Below, piece by piece: positions 24,435-31,716 of a stretch of 64,000 nt of DNA. Every line of letters starts with the position of its first letter. Position 1 is the stretch's first letter. The stretch is from positions 16,186 to 80,185 of the forward strand of contig SCNS01000022.1 of NCBI GenBank assembly GCA_005503215.1, read 5' to 3'. A program made the translations under genes and the position numbers. Source of the stretch: Sphingomonadaceae bacterium 3R27C6 (lineage in GTDB: Bacteria; Pseudomonadota; Alphaproteobacteria; Sphingomonadales; Sphingomonadaceae). Below the pieces are notes generated by a model. The model was given only the letters and a program-made list of their open reading frames with translations, had not been told where the DNA came from and did no database searches.

Positions 24435-25190
24435 TCAGGCGGTGGCCTCGCGCCCGCGCATCTTGGTCGGTGCCATGCCGAAACGGCGCGCGAAGGCGCG
24501 TGTGAAGCTCGCGTTGCTCATATAACCGCAATTATAACCGATGCTCGATATCGGGAGGTCGCTTTGCGCGAGCAACTGGCGCGCGCGTTGTAGCCGCCGC
24601 TCGCTCACCGCTTCGGCGACGCTGCATTGATACAGCTCGCGAAAGCCGCGCGTCAGCTTCGCTTTGCTGAGGCCGCAACGCCGCGCGACGCTGCCCACGG
24701 TCAGCTTTTCCTGCCACTTCTCGTTGACCAGCTGATGCGCGGCGGCGACGCGGGTGATGTCGAGTTCGCTCAGCGACGTGCTGCCCCCCACTTCGACCAT
24801 GCGGTCGGCGGCGAGTTCGGCGAAAAGCTGGCAGAGCAGTTCCTGGCTGCGCGCGCTGCGGAGCATGTCGTCGACTTCGCTGTCGCCTTCGACCGCGACC
24901 ACCGCGCGGCCGAGGCCGCGAAGATTGGCAGGGAGATACCAGCGCCCATCCGCCTTGGGGCGGTGCCCGAACAGGCGGTCGCACGCGGCGCGGCTGATCG
25001 CGAACACGACCAGATGATCGTCGGCGAGGCCCGCGATATCGCCGGGGAGGAGCATCGAGACGGCGGGCTCGCCAATATCGCCAAAGCCAAAGATGAGCGC
25101 GTCGGGCGGCAGGAACGCGGCGTCACAGGGGCCACGGCCGACGAAGCTCGTAAACTCCGGAGAAATGCGAATGGATAGCTTGTTTGTCAT
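24435..25190 (-). CDS. AraC-family transcription regulator
   Basis: 251 residues from ATG 25190. The C-terminal domain has the two helix-turn-helix units of AraC/XylS proteins: LTVGSVARRCGLSKAKLTRGFRELY and ISSIGYNCGYMSNASFTRAFARRFG, followed by P-T-K-M. The N-terminal 150 residues are not a clear cupin and match no family I know. It is convergent with the Gfo/Idh gene and divergent from the second XRE-cupin gene. It could control either the sugar locus or the D-amino-acid island; position does not decide. An upstream in-frame start at 25244 is possible but less well placed. Confidence 0.88.
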   Translation of the reverse strand: MTNKLSIRISPEFTSFVGRGPCDAAFLPPDALIFGFGDIGEPAVSMLLPGDIAGLADDHLVVFAISRAACDRLFGHRPKADGRWYLPANLRGLGRAVVAVEGDSEVDDMLRSARSQELLCQLFAELAADRMVEVGGSTSLSELDITRVAAAHQLVNEKWQEKLTVGSVARRCGLSKAKLTRGFRELYQCSVAEAVSERRLQRARQLLAQSDLPISSIGYNCGYMSNASFTRAFARRFGMAPTKMRGREATA

Positions 25191-25258
25191 CCTGTCATCC
25201 CAGCGAATCGGGGCATCAGTGGCGGCGCCATGGCGTATGTGCAATCATCTTGGTCCTA

Positions 25259-25279
25259 TCCGATACGCAAATTTTCTTT
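25259..25279 (+). promoter_or_regulatory. shared promoter element, XRE-cupin side
   Basis: TCCGATACGC followed by AAATTTT and CTTT, nearly identical to the minus-strand element at 6487-6506 upstream of the dipeptidase gene. It lies in the 183-base divergent region between the AraC and XRE-cupin genes, about 95 bases before the latter's start. Likely a regulator site shared by the two modules. Confidence 0.45.
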
Positions 25280-25373
25280 GCCGATTGTTCCGACAGATTG
25301 TGCCGTTCGGCTTGATCGATGCGATAAATGCGCAAATATGTGCTAGATGAGAAAATCGATTGAAAGGACACCG

Positions 25374-26039
25374 ATGCCGGCAACGCGCCAGCCCATTCCG
25401 ACCAGCGGCGACCGGCGGACCGCCGTCGACGGCAATCCGGGCGTATTCCTGCGCGAACTGCGGACCGAAAAGGGGTGGACGCTCGCCGAGGTGAGCGAAC
25501 GCACACGCATTCCGGTTTCAACTTTGTCAAAAATTGAAACCGGCAAGATGTCGCTCAGCTATGAAAAGCTTCTGCGGCTGAGCCAGGGTCTCGAAATCGA
25601 TATCACGCAGCTGTTCGCGGCCGCCGCGGCGCTTCCCGCCGCCACGCATACCGCCACGGGCCGGCGCAGCATCACCCCCGCCGGCGAGGGGCCTTCGATC
25701 AAGACGGCGACGTATAACTACACCTATCCGTCGGCGGATTTGCTCAACAAGACGCTCAATCCGATGATCATCGACATCAAAGTGCGGTCGATCGACGATT
25801 TCGGCGATCTGATGCGCCACTCGGGCGAGGAATATGTCCTCGTTCTGGAAGGCGAATGCGAGTTTCACACGGACATGTACGCGCCATCGCACCTGAAAAC
25901 GGGCGATTCGGCCTATTTCGACGCATCGATGGGGCATGGATATGTCGCGGTTGGCGACGGGCCGTGCCGTATCCTGTCGGTCTGCTCGGCAACCGATGCC
26001 GATCTGAAATCGGCGCTTCATCCCGTCGACGCCGAATAA
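25374..26039 (+). CDS. XRE-family regulator with cupin sensor domain
   Basis: 221 residues from ATG 25374, preferred over ATG 25347 because GAAAGGA lies just upstream of it. Helix-turn-helix at residues 23-81 (LRELRTEKGWTLAEVSERT, STLSKIETGK). The cupin occupies about 140-215 (HSGEEYVLVLEGECEFHT, LKTGDSAYFDASMGHG). It is a paralogue of the regulator at 6549-7172. It stands at the head of the D-amino-acid island and is the natural candidate for its regulator, the cupin perhaps sensing a D-amino acid or N-acyl derivative. That ligand is a guess. Confidence 0.86.
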   Translation: MPATRQPIPTSGDRRTAVDGNPGVFLRELRTEKGWTLAEVSERTRIPVSTLSKIETGKMSLSYEKLLRLSQGLEIDITQLFAAAAALPAATHTATGRRSITPAGEGPSIKTATYNYTYPSADLLNKTLNPMIIDIKVRSIDDFGDLMRHSGEEYVLVLEGECEFHTDMYAPSHLKTGDSAYFDASMGHGYVAVGDGPCRILSVCSATDADLKSALHPVDAE

Positions 26040-26151
26040 TCGTTTAGCACCGCGCCCCCCATAATCGGCCTTCGCGACCACTGCGGAAAAAATCTGTCCT
26101 TCTGAAATTTGCCCGCGCCTTCGCGTCGCGGTTGCACGGTCGCGTCCGCCA

Positions 26152-26202
26152 TTGACAAATTTCCGTTCAGGATGCCTATATCTAGAATTGAAAATATTTC
26201 AA
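26152..26202 (+). promoter_or_regulatory. promoter and palindrome ahead of first S12 gene
   Basis: TTGACA (26152-26157) and TATATC (26177-26182), or CTATAT one base earlier, form a sigma-70-like pair with an 18-19 base spacer. Just downstream, TTGAAA-ATA-TTTCAA (26188-26202) is a perfect palindrome close to the expected transcription start, a common place for a repressor site. The 10-mer AATTGAAAAT here recurs on the minus strand at 43102-43111. Confidence 0.5.
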
Positions 26203-26258
26203 AAAGTGAAATTTCGGTAATAGGGCTGTGAGAATGCCCGATCGAAAGGGGAGGGCGA

Positions 26259-28238
26259 ATGCGGTTTTTACGTTCTTGCGCAATGCTGGCTGCGGCGATG
26301 TTGGTCGGGGTCACGGCGCCACCGGTGAGCCCGTCCGCCGCGCAAACCGCCCCCAAGCCGGTGACGGAAGCGCGCGGCGAGAGCGCCCCGTTGCCCGCTC
26401 CCGATATGGTGAAGAGCGACGTCGACGCCTGGCTCGACGGCTATATGCCCTATGCGCTCAAGCGCGGCGACGCGGCGGGTGCGGTCGTGGTGGTGGTCAA
26501 GGACGGCAAGGTCCTGACGCAGCGCGGCTTCGGATATGCCGATGTCGGAACGCGCCGGCCGGTCGATCCCGAAACCACGCTTTTCAAGCAGGCGTCGGTG
26601 TCGAAGCTGATCATCTGGACCGCGGTGATGCAGCTCGTCGAGCAGGGCAAGATCGATCTCGACCGCGACATCAACGCCTATCTCGATTTCAGGATTCCGG
26701 CCTTCGCCGGCAAGCCGGTTACGATGCGCAACCTGATGACGCACACCGGGGGTTTCGACGAAGTGCAGCGCGGGCTCAACAGCTATGACCCGAAGAAAAT
26801 CCCGTCGCTCGGCGACGCGCTGAAGCGACAGGTGCCGCACCGCATCTACGCGCCCGGCACGACGCCGGCCTATTCGAACTATGGCACCTCGCTGGCGGGT
26901 TATATCGTCGAACGCGTGTCGGGGCTCTCCTACGACGATTATGTCGAGCGGCGCATCTTTGCGCCCGCCGGCATGACGCGGTCGAGCTTCCGCCAGCCGC
27001 TTCCGGCGGCGCTGCGGCCGCTGCTCGCGAGCGGCTATATGCTGGGGTCGGGCAAGCCCGGCCCGTTCGAACTCAGCAGCCTCGCGCCGTCGGGTGCGAT
27101 GACCGCGTCGGGTGCCGATATGGGGCGCTTCATGATCGCGCATCTCGCCGATGGCGGCGCGCTGATGAAGCCCGCAACCGCGGCGCAGATGCACAATACG
27201 ACCCTGCGCCTGATCCCGCCGCTCAACGGCATGGCGCTCGGCTTCTACGAGCAGAATATCAACGGCCGCAAGGCGCTCTCGCACGCCGGCGACAGCCTCA
27301 ACTTCCACAGCCAGCTCTGGATCTTCCCCGAGGAAAATGTCGGCATCTATATGTCGATGAACGCCGCGGGCACGCAGAATGTGTCGGGGCCGATCCGCAG
27401 CTATTTGTTCGAAGCCTTCGCCGACCGCTACTTTCCGTTCGAGCAGCGCGACGGCCGCGTCGATGCGGCCACTGCGCGCGAGCATGCGCGGATGATGGTC
27501 GGCACATACAACAAGACGCGGCGGCTCGAATCGAGCTTCCTAAAGGCGATGGAACTCGCCGGGCAGACGAAGGTCTCTCTCGATGGCGACGGCGGCATCC
27601 GGCTGAACGCCGTGCCGGAAATCGGCGGACAGCCGCGAAAATGGGTGGAAATCGCGCCTTTCGTGTGGCGCGAGCAGGGGGGCAAGCTGCGCCTCGCCGC
27701 CAAGGTGGAGAATGGCCGCGTCGTGCGTTTCAGCGTCGATTCGGGATCGCCCTATATCGCGTTCGACCGCGTGCCCTGGTATTTGTCGAGCGCCTGGCTC
27801 ACGCCCGCGATGCTGGTCAGCCTCGGCGCGCTCCTACTCACCGCGATCGCCTGGCCCGCCTCGGCGCTGGCGCGCCGCCGCTATGGCGTGAAGGCCGACC
27901 TCGCGCCCGCCGCGCTCAAAAGCTACCGGCTGACGCGCGGCTTTGCGGCGCTGGCGGTCGCGGTGATGGTCGGATGGCTATGGTTCGCGACCAGCCTGCT
28001 CGCCGATTTCTCGTCGCTCAGCGGCGAGCTCGATTGGGCGCTCGTCACGCTCCAGGTCGCAACGCCGGTCATTTTCCTCGGCCTGCTCGTGAGCGCGATC
28101 TGGAATATCCGGCATGTCTGGACGTCCAAACGTGGCCGTTTCGCGAAATTCTGGAGCTTGGTGCTGTTGGTGAGTGCGGTCGTTCTGCTGTGGATCGGCG
28201 TCGGTTTCCACCTGATCGGCTTTGGCACCCGCTTCTGA
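26259..28238 (+). CDS. S12 (class C beta-lactamase-type) serine hydrolase with C-terminal membrane domain
   Basis: 659 residues, ATG 26259 after GGGGAGGG. A signal segment precedes a beta-lactamase/D-Ala carboxypeptidase-type domain (about 52-400) with the SxxK nucleophile S113-K116 (ASVSKL), YSNYG (Y205, N207) and a late HAGD motif. Residues about 400-510 form a second domain. The C-terminal 140 residues hold four membrane helices (about 518-540, 560-585, 595-620, 630-650). It is therefore anchored, with the active site outside the cytoplasm. Family members cleave D-amino-acid peptides, amides or esters. The paralogue at 37133-39124 has the same layout and closes the same gene run. Confidence 0.85.
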   Translation: MRFLRSCAMLAAAMLVGVTAPPVSPSAAQTAPKPVTEARGESAPLPAPDMVKSDVDAWLDGYMPYALKRGDAAGAVVVVVKDGKVLTQRGFGYADVGTRRPVDPETTLFKQASVSKLIIWTAVMQLVEQGKIDLDRDINAYLDFRIPAFAGKPVTMRNLMTHTGGFDEVQRGLNSYDPKKIPSLGDALKRQVPHRIYAPGTTPAYSNYGTSLAGYIVERVSGLSYDDYVERRIFAPAGMTRSSFRQPLPAALRPLLASGYMLGSGKPGPFELSSLAPSGAMTASGADMGRFMIAHLADGGALMKPATAAQMHNTTLRLIPPLNGMALGFYEQNINGRKALSHAGDSLNFHSQLWIFPEENVGIYMSMNAAGTQNVSGPIRSYLFEAFADRYFPFEQRDGRVDAATAREHARMMVGTYNKTRRLESSFLKAMELAGQTKVSLDGDGGIRLNAVPEIGGQPRKWVEIAPFVWREQGGKLRLAAKVENGRVVRFSVDSGSPYIAFDRVPWYLSSAWLTPAMLVSLGALLLTAIAWPASALARRRYGVKADLAPAALKSYRLTRGFAALAVAVMVGWLWFATSLLADFSSLSGELDWALVTLQVATPVIFLGLLVSAIWNIRHVWTSKRGRFAKFWSLVLLVSAVVLLWIGVGFHLIGFGTRF

Positions 28239-28295
28239 TCGGGGGCTGGCAGGCCGCATGCCGGCCCGCAAGCAAAAGAAACTTCTCCAATCGTA

Positions 28296-28324
28296 TTGCA
28301 ATTATCAAAATTTGAAAATAATGT
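28296..28324 (+). promoter_or_regulatory. predicted promoter of the dgcN operon
   Basis: TTGCAA (28296-28301) and TAATGT (28319-28324) are separated by exactly 17 bases. The spacer contains the palindrome TCAAA-A-TTTGA (28305-28315) and the string TTGAAAATA, which also occurs at 26188 in the preceding promoter. This looks like a sigma-70-type promoter with an operator in the spacer, so the operon can be driven apart from the S12 gene upstream. Confidence 0.5.
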
Positions 28325-28347
28325 CTCAAACAGGTCAACAGGAGCAG

Positions 28348-28404
28348 ATGCAGGATCGGCGCCGCGACGGCGCCGGATTCTGCCTCGCTTCGGATTTTTG
28401 GTGA
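28348..28404 (+). CDS. putative 18-residue leader peptide of dgcN
   Basis: ATG 28348 follows AGGAGCAG, the only good ribosome site ahead of dgcN. The frame encodes MQDRRRDGAGFCLASDFW and ends at TGA 28402-28404, overlapping GTG 28401 of dgcN as GTGA. The reading frame also contains a GC-rich hairpin (28357-28375). The layout suggests translational coupling, perhaps attenuation. It could instead be chance plus a mis-set dgcN start, so confidence is moderate. Confidence 0.4.
   Translation: MQDRRRDGAGFCLASDFW
28357..28375 (+). promoter_or_regulatory. GC hairpin in dgcN leader
   Basis: CGGCGCC and GGCGCCG pair perfectly over 7 bases with loop GCGAC, inside the short leader frame and 26 bases before the dgcN start. 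A T-run (five T) follows 20 bases later but not directly after the stem, so it is not a typical terminator. Confidence 0.4.
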
Positions 28405-29456
28405 AAGACGTGAACATTCAAACTTCCCTCGATATCGCCGCCGGCGCATTGCAATTGCCCCAGCCCTATCTGCTGTTCCTCGGGGACACGACGGTGCGCG
28501 GCTATGCGAAGACCGCCTTCGGTCTTCGCGACTGGGCGCCCGAGAAATGCGTCGGCGAATATGCCCTGCCGGGTGCGACGGTCAGTGCGGGGCTGGAGCA
28601 GCTCGCGCCCGCAGCGGCGCAGGCGCGGGGCGCGCGTTCGCTGCTCATCGGCGTCGCGAACAGCGGCGGCGTGATTCCCGAAAGCTGGATGCCCGCGCTC
28701 TTCGAGGCGCTCGAAGCGGGGCTCGATATCGTCAGCGGCATGCACATGCGGCTGGCCGAGATGCCCGAACTCGCCGCGCGCGCGCAGCGTCTCGGCCGCC
28801 AGCTGATCGACGTACGCCATCCGCCCAAGGGCCTGCCCGTCGGCACGGGGCGCAAGCGAAGCGGCAAGCGCCTGCTCACCGTCGGAACCGACTGCGCGCT
28901 GGGCAAGAAATATACGGCGCTGGCCCTCGCGCGCGCCTTTGCCGAGCGCGGCGTCGACGCCGATTTCCGCGCGACGGGGCAGACGGGCATCATGATCGCC
29001 GGCGGCGGCGTGCCGATGGATGCGGTGGTCTCGGATTTCGAGGCGGGTGCGGCGGAGACGGTGAGCCCCGACGCGGCGGATGATCACTGGGATGTCGTCG
29101 AAGGGCAGGGGTCGCTGTTTCACCCCGCCTATGCCGCGGTATCGCTGGGCCTGCTCCACGGCAGCCAGCCCGACGTGATCGTCGTATGCCACGAACCCGG
29201 CCGCGAAGAGATATTGGGTTCGCCCGGCTACCGCCTGCCGAGCATCGAGGAAACGATCGATCTCAATCTGCGACTGGGTAGCCGGACCAATCCGGCGATC
29301 CGCTGCGCCGGCCTGTCGTACAACACGTCGCATCTGGGCGAGGAAGAGGCGATCGCACTGATGGCGGCCGAAAGCGAGCGGCTCGGCCTCCCCGTCGCCG
29401 ATCCGATCCGCGGCGGCGAAGCCTTCGTGCGTCTGGTGGATAGCTGCCTCGCATGA
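28401..29456 (+). CDS. dgcN: D-glutamate N-acetyltransferase DgcN (DUF1611)
   Basis: 351 residues from GTG 28401, coupled to the leader frame; GTG 28410 is an alternative. The protein has the DUF1611 layout: N-terminal domain opening QPYLLFLGDTTVRGYAKTA, then SGMHMRL and a P-loop-like VGTDCALGKKYTALALA (162-178), then GQTGIMI, EGQGSLFHPAY (234-244) and GLSYNTSHL. DUF1611 proteins paired with a DgcA racemase have been described as D-glutamate N-acetyltransferases in a D-Glu catabolic route in marine Proteobacteria and haloarchaea. A dgcA homologue lies 5.4 kb downstream in the same gene run. No signal peptide, so cytoplasmic. Stop overlaps the next start as ATGA. Confidence 0.85.
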   Translation: MKDVNIQTSLDIAAGALQLPQPYLLFLGDTTVRGYAKTAFGLRDWAPEKCVGEYALPGATVSAGLEQLAPAAAQARGARSLLIGVANSGGVIPESWMPALFEALEAGLDIVSGMHMRLAEMPELAARAQRLGRQLIDVRHPPKGLPVGTGRKRSGKRLLTVGTDCALGKKYTALALARAFAERGVDADFRATGQTGIMIAGGGVPMDAVVSDFEAGAAETVSPDAADDHWDVVEGQGSLFHPAYAAVSLGLLHGSQPDVIVVCHEPGREEILGSPGYRLPSIEETIDLNLRLGSRTNPAIRCAGLSYNTSHLGEEEAIALMAAESERLGLPVADPIRGGEAFVRLVDSCLA

Positions 29457-30622
29457 GCGCAGCGGCCACCCCGGCAGCCGCGGCGGGATCCTCGTGGTTC
29501 CAGCGTTTCCTGCTGCCGGGTTTCGCCTTCAAGGCCGTGGTGATCGGCGGCGGTTATGCCACCGGGCGCGAGCTCGCGGAATTTTTCCTGCCGAGCGGAC
29601 CGTGGGGCGGATTGGCCGCGATGCTGCTCGCGATGCTGCTCTGGAGCATCATCTGCGCCACGACCTTCGCGTTCGCGCGCGCGATCGGCGCATTCGATTA
29701 TCGCAGCTTTTTTGAAGGGCTTCTGGGCCGCGCGTGGATATTGTTCGAGGTCGGCTATGTCCTCCTCGTGACGCTCGTCCTCGCGGTGTTCGGCGCCGCG
29801 GCGGGCGAGATTGGTACGTCGATATTCGGCTGGCCGCCGCTCGCGGGAACCGCGTTCCTCGCGGCGTCGATCGCGCTGTTCGTGACCTTCGGAAACGCGT
29901 CGGTCGAGGGCCTGTTCAAATATGTCTCCTTCCTGCTCTATGGCGTCTACGCGCTGTTCATGGTCTTTGCGCTGAGCAGTTTCGGCGACGAGATCGCGGC
30001 GCGCTTCGCCATTCCCGCGCCGTCCGACGGCTGGATCCTCGGCGGGCTGACCTACACCGGATATAATGTGATCGGCGCGGTGGTGATCCTGCCGGTAATC
30101 CGCCACCTTACCAGCCAGCGCGACGCGGTGACCGCGGGGCTGATCGCCGGGCCGCTGGCGATGGCGCCCGCGATTCTCTTCTTTGTCGCGATGATCGCTT
30201 TCTATCCGGGCATCATGGGTGAGACTTTGCCGTCGGATTTCATGCTGCGGCAGCTCGAAATGCCGCTGTTCCACCTGCTGTTCCAGTTCATGATCTTTGC
30301 GGCGCTGCTCGAAAGCGGGGCGGGGTCGGTGCATGCGATCAACGAGCGCGTCGATGCGGCGCGCCGGGTGCGCGGGGGCGCGCCGCTTGGCAAGCGCGCG
30401 CGCGCAGGGATCGCCGCGGCGCTGCTGATCGGCTGCATGTTCCTTGCCGACCGCTTCGGGCTCGTGGCGCTGATCGCCAGCGGCTACCGTGCGCTCTCCT
30501 GGGTGTTCCTTGCGGTCTATGTCCTGCCCTTGCTGACCATGGGGCTGTTCCGTCTGCTGCGCGGCCGTGCGGTCGTCGAGAACCAAGAACTTCAACCCGC
30601 CGTCGAGGGGAATGCCCAATGA
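29453..30622 (+). CDS. YkvI-like membrane transporter
   Basis: 389 residues with about 10-11 membrane helices and no other domain. The start overlaps the dgcN stop (ATGA) and the stop overlaps the next start. It resembles YkvI-family proteins, distant LeuT-fold (APC superfamily) transporters: an unwound-helix-like GFAFKAVVIGGGYATGREL near residues 23-41 and LGGLTYTGYNVIGAVVILPVIRH in the middle. In an operon for D-Glu metabolism it is the likely importer of D-glutamate, another D-amino acid or a small peptide. Substrate not proven. Confidence 0.8.
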   Translation: MSAAATPAAAAGSSWFQRFLLPGFAFKAVVIGGGYATGRELAEFFLPSGPWGGLAAMLLAMLLWSIICATTFAFARAIGAFDYRSFFEGLLGRAWILFEVGYVLLVTLVLAVFGAAAGEIGTSIFGWPPLAGTAFLAASIALFVTFGNASVEGLFKYVSFLLYGVYALFMVFALSSFGDEIAARFAIPAPSDGWILGGLTYTGYNVIGAVVILPVIRHLTSQRDAVTAGLIAGPLAMAPAILFFVAMIAFYPGIMGETLPSDFMLRQLEMPLFHLLFQFMIFAALLESGAGSVHAINERVDAARRVRGGAPLGKRARAGIAAALLIGCMFLADRFGLVALIASGYRALSWVFLAVYVLPLLTMGLFRLLRGRAVVENQELQPAVEGNAQ

Positions 30623-31674
30623 CCAAGGTGACTGGCTGGGCGCGGGTCCGGCGCTGGGGGAAGCGTATGTTACTCGGGCTGCTTCTGCTGTTGATCCTGC
30701 TCGTCGTGGTGGGCGCGATCTATGAGGCGCTCGGCCGCAGGTATGCCGCGGCGAACTATCCGCCGCCCGGAAAGCTGGTCGATATCGGCGGGCGCAAGAT
30801 GCATATCGATTGCCGCGGCACCGGATCGCCGACCGTCGTCTTCGAATCCGGCCTCGGCACCGGCGGGGCGATCGACTGGACGCTGGTCCATGACGAGATT
30901 GCCAGCTTCACGCGCGCCTGCGCCTATGACCGCGCCGGGATCATGTGGAGCGACGCGAAGGACACGCAGCAGCGCGCATCCGCGGTCGCCGACGATCTCC
31001 ATGCGCTGTTGAAGGGCGCGGGGATCACCGGTCCGCTGGTGCTCGTCGGCCATTCGATCGGCGGCCCCTATACGCGGACCTATGTCGGAAAATATGGCGA
31101 GCAGGTTGCCGGGCTGGTGATGGTTGATGCCTCGCATCCCGACCAGGTCGCGCGGCTCGGAAAAGCCGTGAAGGTCGACGCGCATCCCGGGCAGGCGGGG
31201 TGGATCATGCATACCGCGACCGCGCTGTCGTGGACGGGCATCGTGCGCTTCGCGATGGCGAATGCGGGGCAGGGTAAATTGCCGAAGGACGCTGCCGCGC
31301 GAATGGCGGCCTATGCCAGCAAGTCGGTGCATGGTGCGACGTCCGAGCTCGACGGTTTCGACCGGACGATGGATGATGCGCGCGCTGTCAGGAGTTTCGG
31401 AAACCGGCCGGTGATTGTGCTGACCGCAATGGCGCCGTTCAAGCCTGCGGAGTTGAAGGGACTGTCGCTGAAGGCATCCGACGGCGCGCGCTTCAAACAG
31501 GAGTGGAAGGCGCTCAACGCCGAACAGGCTGCGCTTTCGACGCGCGGCCGCCAGCAGGTCGTGGGCGATGCCGGTCATTATATTCAGATCGACCGGCCCG
31601 ATGTCGTGATCGCCGCGGTTCGCGAGGTCGTGGGCGAAGTGCGCGCCGACGCGCAGGCGGCCGCAAAGAAATGA
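30619..31674 (+). CDS. membrane-anchored alpha/beta hydrolase
   Basis: 351 residues. An N-terminal helix (about 16-37) anchors it. The alpha/beta-hydrolase fold shows the oxyanion region VFESGLGTGG, the nucleophile elbow GHSIGG (S146) and the late catalytic His in GDAGHYIQIDRP. Its start overlaps the transporter stop by ATGA. Such enzymes cleave esters, amides or peptides (proline iminopeptidase-like). With the S12 and amidohydrolase neighbours, a role in opening a modified peptide substrate is plausible; the bond is unknown. Confidence 0.82.
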   Translation: MTKVTGWARVRRWGKRMLLGLLLLLILLVVVGAIYEALGRRYAAANYPPPGKLVDIGGRKMHIDCRGTGSPTVVFESGLGTGGAIDWTLVHDEIASFTRACAYDRAGIMWSDAKDTQQRASAVADDLHALLKGAGITGPLVLVGHSIGGPYTRTYVGKYGEQVAGLVMVDASHPDQVARLGKAVKVDAHPGQAGWIMHTATALSWTGIVRFAMANAGQGKLPKDAAARMAAYASKSVHGATSELDGFDRTMDDARAVRSFGNRPVIVLTAMAPFKPAELKGLSLKASDGARFKQEWKALNAEQAALSTRGRQQVVGDAGHYIQIDRPDVVIAAVREVVGEVRADAQAAAKK

Positions 31675-31716
31675 AAGCAAAAACCGTCAGTCCCCCGGCT
31701 GGCGATAGGGAGATGA

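Noticed and set aside
26268..27485. A 405-codon minus-strand frame inside the S12 gene
   Set aside because: Mirror frame of a well-supported S12 hydrolase with intact catalytic motifs.
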